A stretch of DNA of 64,000 bases from an uncultured Winogradskyella sp. Lineage in GTDB: Bacteria > Bacteroidota > Bacteroidia > Flavobacteriales > Flavobacteriaceae. The position numbers and the translations under genes were made by a program. The DNA is taken from contig NZ_CANLYI010000006.1 of the NCBI RefSeq assembly GCF_947495255.1, forward strand, positions 1 through 64,000, read 5' to 3'. Of this stretch, positions 53,301 through 62,848 are shown piece by piece (within the stretch, counting starts at the first letter, position 1; each line of letters starts with the position of its first letter). The notes beneath the pieces were generated by a model. The model searched no databases. It had not been told where the DNA came from and saw only the letters and a list, made by a program, of their open reading frames with translations.

Positions 53301-54744
53301 TATATTTAAGAATGTGGCTATGACCGATTCTAAGTATTTCTCAAAAGGAAATCTAAATGGTTTTATTGAGCACCATAATTTTTCTAAATGGAGATTAGGT
53401 TTAAGACTTAATACAGATAGACTCTTAGTTTTAAATACCGAAGAGTCTGAGGACGAGCTATATTATGGTACAGGTTTTATTTCTGGTACCGCAGAAATAA
53501 AAGGACCAACAGAGCAATTAGTTATTGAAGTAAATAATGGTAGAACAGAAGCTGGTACAGAATTTTTTATTCCGCTTAATGATGCCGAAAGTTTTGGTGA
53601 TAACTCATTTATACATTTTTTAAGTCCTGAAGAGAAGGAAGCAAGAATTAAAGGTGAAATTTCAGAACAAATAGAAGTAAAGGGGTTGATTTTAGATTTT
53701 GATTTAAATGTTAACCAAAACGCAACCATAGAAATTGTAATAGATAAAGAAGCAGGTAGTACTATAAAAGGAAAAGGTGAAGGAACCCTTAATTTCTTTA
53801 TAAATACTAACGGAACCTTTAATATGTTTGGTGATTTTACAGTCTATGAAGGTTTTTATAATTTTAAGTATGGTGGCTTTGTAGAGAAGAAATTTAAGGT
53901 TGAAGAAGGCGGAAATATTGTTTGGCAAGGTGATCCTTTGGGCGCAGAATTAAATTTAAAAGCTGTTTATTCGGGTAGTGCCAATCCTTCAGTCTTGTTA
54001 GATAATCCAATAACACAGAGTATAGATGTAGATGTAGAAATACATTTAACAGGCCAATTAGAGCAGCCAGAACCTACATTCGATTTTAGATTTCCAGGAG
54101 TGAGTTCAACCGTTAAATCTGAGTTAGACTATAGATTATCCTCTAAAGAAGAAAAGGACAACCAAGCCCTAATCTTTTTAGCAACAGGTGGTTTCTCTAA
54201 TGGTATACAAGGTGCTAATTTTACTGGTACAATATCTGAGCGACTTACAGGTATTGTAAATAATTTATTTGGCACAAACAACGGTAACTTAGATGTTGGT
54301 TTCGATCTAGAACTAGGACAAGATACACCAAACCTACAAACAGATAATAAGTTTGGAGTAACACTTCAAACTAAAATTAACGACAAAATATTAGTTAACG
54401 GAAAAGTTGGTGTACCATTTGGTAGCGCTAGTCAAACTGTAATTAGTGGTAATGTGCAAATAGACTTTTTATTAAACGAAGATGGTACTTTAAGAGCCAA
54501 GGTCTTTAATAGAGAAAATAGTATTGTAAACCTTGGTGATGAAATTGGTTATACCCAAGGTGTCGGTTTATCTTATAATGTAGAGTTTGATACTTTTAAA
54601 GAACTTCTTCAAAAAATCTTTTCAGGTAAAGATAAAAAGAACAACCCAACTAAAAATGAGGCGGAAAAAGACGCAAATGATAAGAGCGATTTTATGCCAG
54701 ATTTCATGTCAGTGAAAGAAAAAAAGGATAAAACCAAGTCTTAA
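50332..54744 (+). CDS. TamB-like translocation and assembly protein
   Basis: A 1470-residue (at least) envelope protein of the AsmA/TamB group that bridges inner and outer membranes. An N-terminal membrane helix is followed by long beta repeats and a C-terminal DUF490 region (IHLTGQLEQPEPTFDFRFPG). No ATG precedes the membrane segment. The frame stays open upstream to an ATT at 50236, which would add 32 residues with a basic RILKILGK stretch. TTG 50332 is used here but the true start is uncertain. Confidence 0.88.
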   Translation: MLLFFILFLVLSIPAVQTKLGKYVTDRLNNDFKTDINVGRVGLQLNGDVELKEILIRDYKKDTLISVGELNSSIISFKNLIDTKLNFGDIDLQNVIFNLKTYKGETDTNLDIFVAKFDDDNPRVGPSEFLFSSSDLSIEGGIFRLTDENLETPDIFEFSELNANATNFLINGPEVSTRINKFSFRDSRGIAVKNLMANFEYTLDHMTFGDLNIKTEASELKGDLRFNYKREDLKYFKDKVNVVASFRDSDISLTELNAFFDEFGTDQHAKLNADLTGTLNNLYATNLNVSTTTNTRIIGDITFKNLFSREDDSFALQGNFQNLASNYRDLTALLPRLLGNSIPSVISKVGNFNIKGTSFITAKTVEADIEINTDLGFIKSDLELTNIDNIDNANYIGNVVLKEFDIGKLINDPLVKRTSLNLDVDGKGFTIDNLRTDVKGAVSTLEYNGYTYRDIELSGDLGNKIFNGIINAEDLNLQLNFNGLIDFSQDVKKFDFKAKVGYANLNELNFVTRDNISEFRGLVTMNGTGSTFDNAEGAINIKNTTYKNQDGSYDFQDFDIVSSFKGNERTIAINSPDIIDGNITGQFNIEDVRGLIENSVGSIYTNYVPNVLEEGQYLDFKFNIYSKIAAVFYKELILGKNTFIEGRIETDEKGFELSFNSPEIKFKDYFANKINVSIDNSNPLYNTFIEIDSIGTGVYNASQFSLINVTKRDTLLIKSEFKGGTNNADNYNLNLFYTIDELNQSVVGIRKSDVKFKGYEWLLNSKKDTLNKIRFDRKFKAFDVFPISITQGNEEILLSGKITDSVNKNFNVDFKDVELVKITPRIDSLALKGLVNGKLQVLQNDGVYLPKSNVEISGLFVNDYDLGNLKAKIEGNNSITNYKVDVSLINDNIKSLGAKGTIDVAENNPTINLDVVFEEFLLDPLNPLGEGVINNIRGLVSGKAKVSGSLNKPSIDGELLLDRAGMSIPYLNVDYGFDFDSKVELKGQQFIFKNVAMTDSKYFSKGNLNGFIEHHNFSKWRLGLRLNTDRLLVLNTEESEDELYYGTGFISGTAEIKGPTEQLVIEVNNGRTEAGTEFFIPLNDAESFGDNSFIHFLSPEEKEARIKGEISEQIEVKGLILDFDLNVNQNATIEIVIDKEAGSTIKGKGEGTLNFFINTNGTFNMFGDFTVYEGFYNFKYGGFVEKKFKVEEGGNIVWQGDPLGAELNLKAVYSGSANPSVLLDNPITQSIDVDVEIHLTGQLEQPEPTFDFRFPGVSSTVKSELDYRLSSKEEKDNQALIFLATGGFSNGIQGANFTGTISERLTGIVNNLFGTNNGNLDVGFDLELGQDTPNLQTDNKFGVTLQTKINDKILVNGKVGVPFGSASQTVISGNVQIDFLLNEDGTLRAKVFNRENSIVNLGDEIGYTQGVGLSYNVEFDTFKELLQKIFSGKDKKNNPTKNEAEKDANDKSDFMPDFMSVKEKKDKTKS

Positions 54745-54879
54745 AAACCTAAAATCTTTCTTTTTATTAAAATACTTGTTAACGAAAACGTTTGAATTGT
54801 TTCTTCGCGTAATATTTATGACAATAGTCACTTTTTTCTATATATTGTTTCTTAATTTTACTGTAAATAAATTATAAAA

Positions 54880-55866
54880 ATGCTACATACAATTAAAAAA
54901 ATAGGTGTTTTAACATCTGGAGGAGATGCTCCAGGAATGAATGCCGCAATTAGATCTGTAGTAAGAGCTTGTGCTTTTCATGATATAAAATGTTACGGTA
55001 TTTATAGAGGCTATGAAGGAATGATTGATGGTGATTTCATAGAAATGGATGCACGAAGTGTAAAAGGTATCATTAATAAAGGTGGTACAATTTTAAAATC
55101 TGCAAGATCAAAAAGTTTCAGAACTAAAGAAGGAAGACAAATAGCATACGATAAACTAAGAGAAGCCGGTATTGATGCTTTTGTAGTTATTGGTGGTGAT
55201 GGTAGTTTTACAGGAGCTATGATTTTTAATCAAGAGTTCAATTTCCCGGTAATGGGAATTCCTGGTACTATTGATAACGATATTTTTGGTACAACTCATA
55301 CACTTGGTTACGATACAGCTTTAAATACAGTTGTAGAAGTAATAGATAAAATTAGAGATACAGCAAGTTCACATAACCGATTATTCTTTATTGAAGTTAT
55401 GGGACGCGATGTTGGGCATATTGCTTTAAACGTTGGTGTTGGCGCTGGTGCTGAAGAAATTTTAATACCTGAAGAAGATTTAGGTTTAGATCGTTTAGTA
55501 GAATCTTTAAGACGAAGTAAAGCTTCAGGGAAATCTTCTAGTATCGTTGTAGTTGCAGAAGGTGATAAAATAGGTAAAAGTGTTTTTGAACTGAAAGATT
55601 ATGTTGATGAAAACATGGCGGAATACGAAGTACGTGTTTCTGTTTTAGGACACATGCAACGTGGTGGATCTCCATCTTGCTTCGATAGAGTATTGGCAAG
55701 TAGAATGGGAGTGAAAGCTGTAGAAAGTTTAATCACAGGTAAAAGTAATTACATGGTAGGTATTAAAAACGATATCATGGATTTAACACCATTTGACCAA
55801 GCAGTAAAAGGAAAATCAAAAATTAATATGGAACTTTTAAGAGTTTCAGACATAATGTCAATTTAA
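54880..55866 (+). CDS. pfkA: 6-phosphofructokinase
   Basis: A 328-residue ATP-dependent enzyme of upper glycolysis. It has LTSGGDAPGMNAAIR, VIGGDGSFTGA, PGTIDNDIFGT (catalytic Asp region) and EVMGRDVGHIAL. C-terminal LGHMQRGGSPSCFDRV completes the family set. It is 35 bp upstream of gap, so glycolytic genes are clustered and probably co-transcribed. Confidence 0.95.
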   Translation: MLHTIKKIGVLTSGGDAPGMNAAIRSVVRACAFHDIKCYGIYRGYEGMIDGDFIEMDARSVKGIINKGGTILKSARSKSFRTKEGRQIAYDKLREAGIDAFVVIGGDGSFTGAMIFNQEFNFPVMGIPGTIDNDIFGTTHTLGYDTALNTVVEVIDKIRDTASSHNRLFFIEVMGRDVGHIALNVGVGAGAEEILIPEEDLGLDRLVESLRRSKASGKSSSIVVVAEGDKIGKSVFELKDYVDENMAEYEVRVSVLGHMQRGGSPSCFDRVLASRMGVKAVESLITGKSNYMVGIKNDIMDLTPFDQAVKGKSKINMELLRVSDIMSI

Positions 55867-55886
55867 TAATTAAGAACACAAATTAA

Positions 55887-56903
<1,017 letters not shown>

Positions 56904-56921
56904 GACATATTATTAATTCTG

Positions 56922-56968
56922 AAAATTCCGTAGGATTATGTTTTGTCATAGACTACGGAATTTTTATT
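56922..56968 (+). terminator. Rho-independent terminator after gap
   Basis: A 12-bp stem (56922-56933 with 56953-56964, ATTCCGTAG/CTACGGAAT), a 19-nt loop and a T-rich tail. Confidence 0.8.
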
Positions 56969-56981
56969 TACACACATTATC

Positions 56982-57845
56982 ATGATTTTAATTACAGATG
57001 GTGGTTCTACAAAATGCGATTGGATTGCAATAGATGAAAACGGAAAACAAACCGTTGATAAAATTAGAACCAAAGGTTTGAATCCTGCTATTGTTGCAGA
57101 AAAAAAATTAAACAAAACAATTCGTAAGAGTAAAGAGTTAATGGCAATTGCCGACGAGGTAACGCATATATATTTTTATGGCGCTGGTTGTGGTACTGAT
57201 AAACCTACATTATTACTAAAGTCAATTTTAGAATTTTATTTTAAAAATGCTATTGTAGAAGTTAGAGAAGATACTTATGCAGCAGTAAGAGCATGTATAA
57301 ATACTAATGATGAAGCAGCGGTGGTTTGTATTTTAGGTACAGGATCTAACTGTAGTTATTATGATGGTAGAGATTTACACCAACGCGTATCTAGTTTAGG
57401 CTTTATATTAATGGATGATGCCAGCGGAAATTATTTTGGTAAGCAATTGATAAGAGATTATTACTTTAATAAAATGCCAGATACAATTAGCGTAGCATTT
57501 GCGCATAAACATAACTTAGAAGCTGACTATATTAAATACAACTTATATAAGCAAACTAATCCAAGTGCATATTTGGCAGATCATGCTGAGTTTATGTTTA
57601 TTAATAAAGATTCAGAATATATTAGCAATCTTATAACTAACGGAATTCGCTTGTTTACAGAAAATATGATTCTTCAGTATAAAGAAGAATTAAAAGAAGG
57701 AATTCCAGTTCACTTTGCAGGTTCTATAGCTTATTTTGGTCAAGATGAAATTAAGCAAGTTGCTGCAGAATATGGATTTAAAGTTGGTAACTTTGTAAGA
57801 CGACCAATAGAAGGGTTAGTGAATTATCACGTTAAGAATCTTTAA
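56982..57845 (+). CDS. BadF/BadG-type ATPase, N-acetylglucosamine kinase-like
   Basis: A 287-residue ASKHA-fold kinase. It has the phosphate motif LITDGGSTKCDW, then GAGCGTDK, VCILGTGSNCSYYDG and LGFILMDDASGNYFGK. N-terminal and adenosine motifs fit GlcNAc kinases of the Bacteroidetes. It starts 14 bp past the gap terminator T-run and ends 1 bp before mgsA. Confidence 0.83.
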   Translation: MILITDGGSTKCDWIAIDENGKQTVDKIRTKGLNPAIVAEKKLNKTIRKSKELMAIADEVTHIYFYGAGCGTDKPTLLLKSILEFYFKNAIVEVREDTYAAVRACINTNDEAAVVCILGTGSNCSYYDGRDLHQRVSSLGFILMDDASGNYFGKQLIRDYYFNKMPDTISVAFAHKHNLEADYIKYNLYKQTNPSAYLADHAEFMFINKDSEYISNLITNGIRLFTENMILQYKEELKEGIPVHFAGSIAYFGQDEIKQVAAEYGFKVGNFVRRPIEGLVNYHVKNL

Positions 57846-57846
57846 T

Positions 57847-58209
57847 ATGGAAATTGCAATAATTGCTCACGATGGTAAAAAAGCTGAAATGGTTCAGTTT
57901 TTAAATCAGAATAGTGAAATTTTAAAACAAAAAAAGATAACATTAATTTCTACAGGTACTACTGGAGAAAAAGTAAGTAAAGCAGGTCTTGAAGTTAAGG
58001 CCTTACTTTCTGGACCTTTAGGTGGAGATGCGCAAATTGCAGCGAGAGTAGCTGAAGGACAGTGTGATATGGTTTTGTTTTTTAGAGATCCATTAGATCG
58101 TCATCCGCATGAGCCAGATATTCTTATGTTAATGAGACTGTGTGATGTTCATAATGTTCCGTTAGCAACAAATCCTGCAACAGCAGAATTACTTATAAAA
58201 GCTATATAA
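57847..58209 (+). CDS. mgsA: Methylglyoxal synthase
   Basis: A 120-residue enzyme that converts dihydroxyacetone phosphate to methylglyoxal. ISTGTTGEKVSKA binds phosphate, SGPLGGDAQIAARVAEG contains the catalytic Asp, and FRDPLDRHPHEPDI has the catalytic His. It is shorter than E. coli MgsA (about 150) but has all key segments. It follows the kinase with a 1-bp gap in the glycolysis cluster. Confidence 0.9.
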   Translation: MEIAIIAHDGKKAEMVQFLNQNSEILKQKKITLISTGTTGEKVSKAGLEVKALLSGPLGGDAQIAARVAEGQCDMVLFFRDPLDRHPHEPDILMLMRLCDVHNVPLATNPATAELLIKAI

Positions 58210-58306
58210 TTTTTAATAACCTGTTAATAAAACTAGTCAAGGCTGTTGTAAAACTTATATTTTGGTTATATCTTTGTACTATTAAAACGTAAATGAAACA
58301 AGAATT

Positions 58307-58492
58307 ATGTTCGAATTTGATCAATATTTAGGATTTTTAGCATTTTTAACCATATTAACTATAGGGTTTTGGTTAATGATTTTCCTTTTAACCTTCGTTA
58401 TTCCTTACTGGGTGTTTGGTTCGGCATTTGAACGTTTAAAAGAAATAAAAGAAGAAAAGAAGGCTAAGCGTGAAGGTTTAACCCTAGATTAG
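58307..58492 (+). CDS. Small membrane protein
   Basis: A 61-residue protein with two closely spaced hydrophobic segments (about 7-40) and a charged C-terminus (KEIKEEKKAKREGL). Function unknown. A bidirectional terminator separates it from the convergent carboxylase gene. Confidence 0.6.
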   Translation: MFEFDQYLGFLAFLTILTIGFWLMIFLLTFVIPYWVFGSAFERLKEIKEEKKAKREGLTLD

Positions 58493-58507
58493 TATTCTAA
58501 ATTTTAT

Positions 58508-58547
58508 AAAAAAAAGAGCGCAAATTAAATTTGCGCTCTTTTTTTTA
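58508..58547. terminator. Bidirectional terminator
   Basis: GAGCGCAAATT (58516-58526) and AATTTGCGCTC (58528-58538) form a near-perfect stem with A- and T-runs on either side, between two convergent genes. Confidence 0.9.
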
Positions 58548-58561
58548 TAATAATTGTATTT

Positions 58562-60190
58562 TTAAACCTGCAAAACACCCATATTAAAAGGTTTTTCAAT
58601 AGGAGCGTGGTTAGCAGCTTCAATACCCATAGAAATCCATGTTCTAGTATCTAAAGGATCAATAACACCATCAGTCCAAATACGAGAAGCTGCATAATAA
58701 GGGGAGACTTGATCATCGTATCTCGATTTTATTTTATTAAATAATTCTTCTTCTTTTTCTTTAGTTATTGTTTCACCTTTCTTTTTAAGTGAAGCCGTCT
58801 CAATTTGAAGTAATACTTTTGCGGCCGAATTTCCGCTCATTACAGCCAATTCTGCACTTGGCCAAGCAGCAATTAATCTTGGGTCATATGCTTTTCCACA
58901 CATGGCATAATTTCCTGCGCCATAGCTGTTACCTAAAACAATTGTGAATTTTGGTACAACAGAGTTACTTACTGCATTTACCATTTTTGCACCATCTTTG
59001 ATTATTCCAGAATGTTCAGATTTACTACCAACCATAAATCCTGTCACATCTTGTAAGAAAACTAATGGAATCTTTTTCTGGTTACAATTGGCTATAAAAC
59101 GTGTAGCTTTATCTGCAGAGTCATTATAGATAACTCCACCAAATTGCATTTCACCTTTGGCTGTTTTTACTAGTTTTCTTTGGTTAGCAACAATACCAAC
59201 AGCCCAACCCTCAATTCTAGCGTAAGCTGTAATAATCGTTTTTCCGTAATCTTCTTTATATTCTTCAAATTCAGAATCATCAACTAAGCGTTTAATGATT
59301 TCTTTCATATCATATTGGTCAGCTCTACTTTTAGGTAGAATTCCGTAGATATCATCCGGATTCTCTTTTGGTTTTTTAGATTCAGCTCTGTTATATCCAG
59401 CTTTATCAAAATTACCAATTTTATCAACTATATTTTTTATTTTATCTAAAGCATCTTTGTCATCCTTTGCTTTATAATCGGTTACACCAGATATTTCACA
59501 ATGTGTAGTTGCACCACCTAAAGTTTCATTATCTATAGTTTCGCCTATGGCAGCTTTTACTAAATAGCTTCCGGCTAAAAATATGCTTGCTGTTTTATCA
59601 ACTATTATCGCTTCATCACTCATAATTGGTAAATAGGCTCCTCCAGCAACACAGCTTCCCATAACGGCTGCTATTTGGGTAATTCCCATACTACTCATTA
59701 CAGCGTTATTTCTAAAAATGCGCCCAAAATGTTCTTTGTCTGGAAAGATTTCATCTTGCATTGGTAGAAAAACACCAGCACTATCAACTAAATAAATAAT
59801 TGGTAAACGATTTTCTATAGCAATTTCTTGAGCACGTAAATTTTTCTTTCCTGTAATCGGAAACCAAGCACCTGCTTTTACAGTTGCATCATTTGCAACT
59901 ACAATACATTGTTTGCCGTTTACATAACCCATTTTTACAACAACACCTCCAGACGGACAACCACCATATTGCTCATACATGGCATCTCCTGCAAAAGCAC
60001 CAATCTCAATAGACTTAGCTTTTGAATCTAAAAGATAGTCCACACGTTCTCGAGCAGTCATCTTTCCTTTAGCTTTGTGCTTTTCTATACTTTTTTCACC
60101 ACCACCTAATTTAACTTTAGCAAACCGTTTTTTTAAGTCGGAAACTAATAGTTTGTTGTGATCTTCGTTTTGGTTGAATTTAATATCCAT
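58562..60190 (-). CDS. Acyl-CoA carboxylase beta subunit
   Basis: A 542-residue carboxyltransferase (propionyl- or methylcrotonyl-CoA type). The N-terminal GGGEKSIEKHKAKGKMTARE is typical, followed by the oxyanion-forming SSMGITQIAAVMGSCVAGGAY and GNSYGAGNYAMCGKAYDP. It would act with a biotin-carboxylase subunit encoded elsewhere. The substrate cannot be fixed; methylcrotonyl-CoA fits the length of about 540. It is divergent from the DoxX operon. Confidence 0.92.
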   Translation of the reverse strand: MDIKFNQNEDHNKLLVSDLKKRFAKVKLGGGEKSIEKHKAKGKMTARERVDYLLDSKAKSIEIGAFAGDAMYEQYGGCPSGGVVVKMGYVNGKQCIVVANDATVKAGAWFPITGKKNLRAQEIAIENRLPIIYLVDSAGVFLPMQDEIFPDKEHFGRIFRNNAVMSSMGITQIAAVMGSCVAGGAYLPIMSDEAIIVDKTASIFLAGSYLVKAAIGETIDNETLGGATTHCEISGVTDYKAKDDKDALDKIKNIVDKIGNFDKAGYNRAESKKPKENPDDIYGILPKSRADQYDMKEIIKRLVDDSEFEEYKEDYGKTIITAYARIEGWAVGIVANQRKLVKTAKGEMQFGGVIYNDSADKATRFIANCNQKKIPLVFLQDVTGFMVGSKSEHSGIIKDGAKMVNAVSNSVVPKFTIVLGNSYGAGNYAMCGKAYDPRLIAAWPSAELAVMSGNSAAKVLLQIETASLKKKGETITKEKEEELFNKIKSRYDDQVSPYYAASRIWTDGVIDPLDTRTWISMGIEAANHAPIEKPFNMGVLQV

Positions 60191-60274
60191 TAATAGAGAT
60201 TTGTTTTGTACGAATTTACAAAACGAAACTATTTTTGGAAAGCTAATGTTTTGTTAAAAAGTATTACATGGAAA

Positions 60275-60292
60275 TATATTCCTAGGTATATA
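60275..60292. promoter_or_regulatory. Operator-like dyad upstream of the DoxX-reductase-MarR operon
   Basis: TATATTCCTAGGTATATA is a palindrome with one mismatched pair, centred at 60283/60284. A TATATTTG box fitting the Bacteroidetes -7 consensus TAnnTTTG follows at 60307-60314. The operon downstream encodes a MarR regulator, a plausible ligand for this site. Confidence 0.4.
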
Positions 60293-60338
60293 AATATATT
60301 TTATTATATATTTGCACTCTAATTAAATTACAAATAGA

Positions 60339-60695
60339 ATGAAAAGAGATAAAATTATTTTTTATGTTGCCACAGGTTTATTGACATTATTAATATTGTT
60401 TTCAGTAAACATGTATTTTTTTAAGCACGATATGGTGTCAGAAATGTTTATAGGTTTTGGATATCCTTCGTATATTATTTACCCTTATGCAGTTGCCAAG
60501 TTATTAGGTCTATTTGCGCTATGGTATCCAAAGTTTAAAGCAATTAAGGAATGGGCATATGCAGGATTCTTTTTTGCATTTATTCTTGCCTTTTTTGCAC
60601 ATTATATGATTGGAGATGGAGGACAAATGACAGCATTAGTAGCATTAATACTTTTAATCGTTTCTTATATATTTAACAAAAAATCACAAAAGTAG
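60339..60695 (+). CDS. DoxX family membrane protein
   Basis: A 118-residue protein with four membrane helices, FIGFGYPSYIIYPYAVAKLLG-like family features in the second helix region, and a small size typical of DoxX. It is the first gene of an operon with an FMN-dependent reductase and a MarR regulator, a set seen with electrophile or quinone stress. Confidence 0.83.
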   Translation: MKRDKIIFYVATGLLTLLILFSVNMYFFKHDMVSEMFIGFGYPSYIIYPYAVAKLLGLFALWYPKFKAIKEWAYAGFFFAFILAFFAHYMIGDGGQMTALVALILLIVSYIFNKKSQK

Positions 60696-60696
60696 T

Positions 60697-61227
60697 ATGA
60701 AAAATATTATAGCATTTGCAGGAAGTAATAGTAAAAAATCCATAAATAAACAACTCGCTAGTTATGCAGCTAGCTTAGTTGATAATGCAAAAACAGAGGT
60801 TCTTGATCTTAACGATTATAATTTGCCACAATATAGCGTAGATTTTGAGCAAGAAAATGGTTTTCCGGAAAATGCTAAGCGTTTTGTAGAAGCAATTAGA
60901 AATGCAGACGGAATTATAATTTCCCTTGCAGAACATAATGGTGCTTATACATCTGTATTTAAAAATTTATTTGATTGGATGTCTCGAGTAGAGCAAAAAA
61001 CATTTCAAAATAAACCAATGTTATTAATGGCAACTTCTCCAGGAGTTAGAGGAGGTGCTTCTGTTTTAGCTATTGCAAAAGACAGATTTCCAAGACATGA
61101 TGCTGATATCGTTGGTGAATTTTCATTACCATCGTTTTTTGAGAACTTTTCAGAGGGAAAAATTAGTAATGATGGTTTAAATGAACAATTGCTAATTCAA
61201 GTTAAGCAATTTGAAAGCGCATTATAG
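60697..61227 (+). CDS. NADPH-dependent FMN reductase-like flavoprotein
   Basis: A 176-residue flavodoxin-fold protein: FAGSNSKKSINKQLA binds the FMN phosphate, and DGIIISLAEHNGAYTSVFKN and MATSPGVRGGASVL are typical of the NADPH-dependent FMN reductase family. It would reduce quinones or azo compounds. It starts 1 bp after the doxX stop codon. Confidence 0.9.
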   Translation: MKNIIAFAGSNSKKSINKQLASYAASLVDNAKTEVLDLNDYNLPQYSVDFEQENGFPENAKRFVEAIRNADGIIISLAEHNGAYTSVFKNLFDWMSRVEQKTFQNKPMLLMATSPGVRGGASVLAIAKDRFPRHDADIVGEFSLPSFFENFSEGKISNDGLNEQLLIQVKQFESAL

Positions 61228-61281
61228 ATTTTGGTATTAAACGTGTAATTTAAAAGCTAGTAGATAAATAAAAAGAAATAA

Positions 61282-61719
61282 ATGGGCGATTTTTCTAAAG
61301 ATATCAATTCAACTTTTCCTAATCAAAAGGTTAAGGCCATGCTGAACATTATGTTCACAGCAAATTGGATTAATAGTTACCAAACTTCATTTTTTAAACC
61401 TTTTAAAATTTCATCTCAGCAATATAATATTCTCCGAATTTTAAAAGGAGCAGACGAGCCTTTAAAAGTTCAAACTATAAAAGAGCGAATGATAGAAAGG
61501 TCACCGAATGTAACGCGTTTAATGGACAAACTCTGTTCAAAAAACTTAATAGAGCGTATTTCTTGTCCAGGAGATAGACGCGTCGTTCATATAAAAATTA
61601 CGGTAGAAGGATTAAACCTATTAAACGATATCTCTAAAGCAAATAAGAAAGATTTATTAGGGAATTTAACAGAAGAAGAGGCATCTCAGTTAAGTGACTT
61701 GTTGGATAAGGTAAGATGA
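61282..61719 (+). CDS. MarR-family transcriptional regulator
   Basis: A 145-residue winged-helix regulator: QQYNILRILKGADEPLKVQ, then the recognition region PNVTRLMDKLCSKNLIER and the wing SCPGDRRVVHIKITVEG. It probably represses its own operon (doxX-like, reductase, pirin) and responds to an oxidant or aromatic compound. The dyad at 60275 is a candidate operator. Confidence 0.92.
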   Translation: MGDFSKDINSTFPNQKVKAMLNIMFTANWINSYQTSFFKPFKISSQQYNILRILKGADEPLKVQTIKERMIERSPNVTRLMDKLCSKNLIERISCPGDRRVVHIKITVEGLNLLNDISKANKKDLLGNLTEEEASQLSDLLDKVR

Positions 61720-61781
61720 ACCAAGTATTTAAAATAGGTTAGCGTAAATACATTTTGTTAGAACCAAAAATTACATTAAAA

Positions 61782-62507
61782 ATGAGAAAAGTAATTCATA
61801 AAGCAGAGAGTAGAGGATTTGCCAATCATGGATGGTTACAAGCTAATCATTCTTTTAGTTTTGCTAATTGGTATAGTCCTGAAAAATTACATTTTGGAGC
61901 GTTAAGGGTATTAAATGATGATATTATTGCTCCGAAAATGGGTTTTGGAACACATCCACATGATAATATGGAGATTATCACAATTCCGCTTAAAGGAATC
62001 TTAAAACATCGTGATAATATGAATGACGATTGGCAAGCCGTTATACCAGGAGAAGTGCAAGTAATGTCTGCAGGAACAGGAGTTCAGCATTCTGAAATCA
62101 ATGGTTCTGTTGAAGAGCATTTAAGTTTGTTTCAAATTTGGATTATTCCTGAAAAGCGAAATGTTCAACCTCGTTACAGTCAAAAAATGTTTAAAGCTGA
62201 AAATAGAAAAGGAAAGCTTCAGACTTTGGTAACATCATTTAAAAATGAAGATAAAGAAAGTTTAAAAATTCATCAAGATGTAAAACTTTCAAGAATTGAT
62301 TTATCTGAGGAGGAAGAATTTACATATGATATTAAAAGTGAAGGTCATGGCGTTTATGTGATGATTATTTCAGGTGATATTAATTTTGAAACCGAAGATT
62401 TAAAAACGAGAGATGCCATTGGTATTTCAGAAACAAATAGCTTTCAACTTAAATCAAATTCAGACAGTGAATTATTATTTATTGAAGTTCCAATGATTAA
62501 AATATAG
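61782..62507 (+). CDS. Pirin family protein
   Basis: A 241-residue bicupin. The N-terminal cupin has GFGTHPHDNMEIITIPLKG with the metal His pair, and AGTGVQHSEINGS with further ligands. Members act as quercetinases or iron-dependent regulators. TTG 61755 adds nine residues; ATG 61782 matches the usual pirin N-terminus (MRKVIHKAESRGFANHGW). It follows marR by 62 bp. Confidence 0.9.
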   Translation: MRKVIHKAESRGFANHGWLQANHSFSFANWYSPEKLHFGALRVLNDDIIAPKMGFGTHPHDNMEIITIPLKGILKHRDNMNDDWQAVIPGEVQVMSAGTGVQHSEINGSVEEHLSLFQIWIIPEKRNVQPRYSQKMFKAENRKGKLQTLVTSFKNEDKESLKIHQDVKLSRIDLSEEEEFTYDIKSEGHGVYVMIISGDINFETEDLKTRDAIGISETNSFQLKSNSDSELLFIEVPMIKI

Positions 62508-62531
62508 TTTTTCGTTCATAATTATAGCAGA

Positions 62532-62560
62532 AGCATCACAAATCGTGATGCTTTTTTTAT
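62532..62560 (+). terminator. Rho-independent terminator after pirin gene
   Basis: AGCATCAC (62532-62539), a 5-nt loop, GTGATGCT (62545-62552), then a T-run. Confidence 0.88.
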
Positions 62561-62614
62561 TTAAAATGCGATATTTGTATAATAACTAACTAGTAAAACT
62601 AAAAGATTAAGAAT

Positions 62615-62797
62615 ATGGCGATGAATAAAAATACAGTATTGTCTTGGGCAACTTGGATAATGATATTTGTAGGATGTGGATTAATTGCTCTTGGCGCATT
62701 TAGATATGATGATGTAGCAGGTTGGGGATTTGCAGCTGTTGGTGGTGGATTTTTTTGTATCGCTTGGGTTTTTAACGCATTAAAAGGTCGCGTTTAA
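62615..62797 (+). CDS. CAL67264-type small membrane protein
   Basis: A 60-residue protein with two membrane helices (about 8-28 and 36-54, rich in Gly). It resembles the small CAL67264-type membrane protein family of Flavobacteriaceae. No function is known. It is 52 bp upstream of ettA, in the same direction. Confidence 0.75.
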   Translation: MAMNKNTVLSWATWIMIFVGCGLIALGAFRYDDVAGWGFAAVGGGFFCIAWVFNALKGRV

Positions 62798-62848
62798 TCC
62801 GATTAGATAATTTTAAACTATTTAAAAACAAACTTTTATACCTATACA

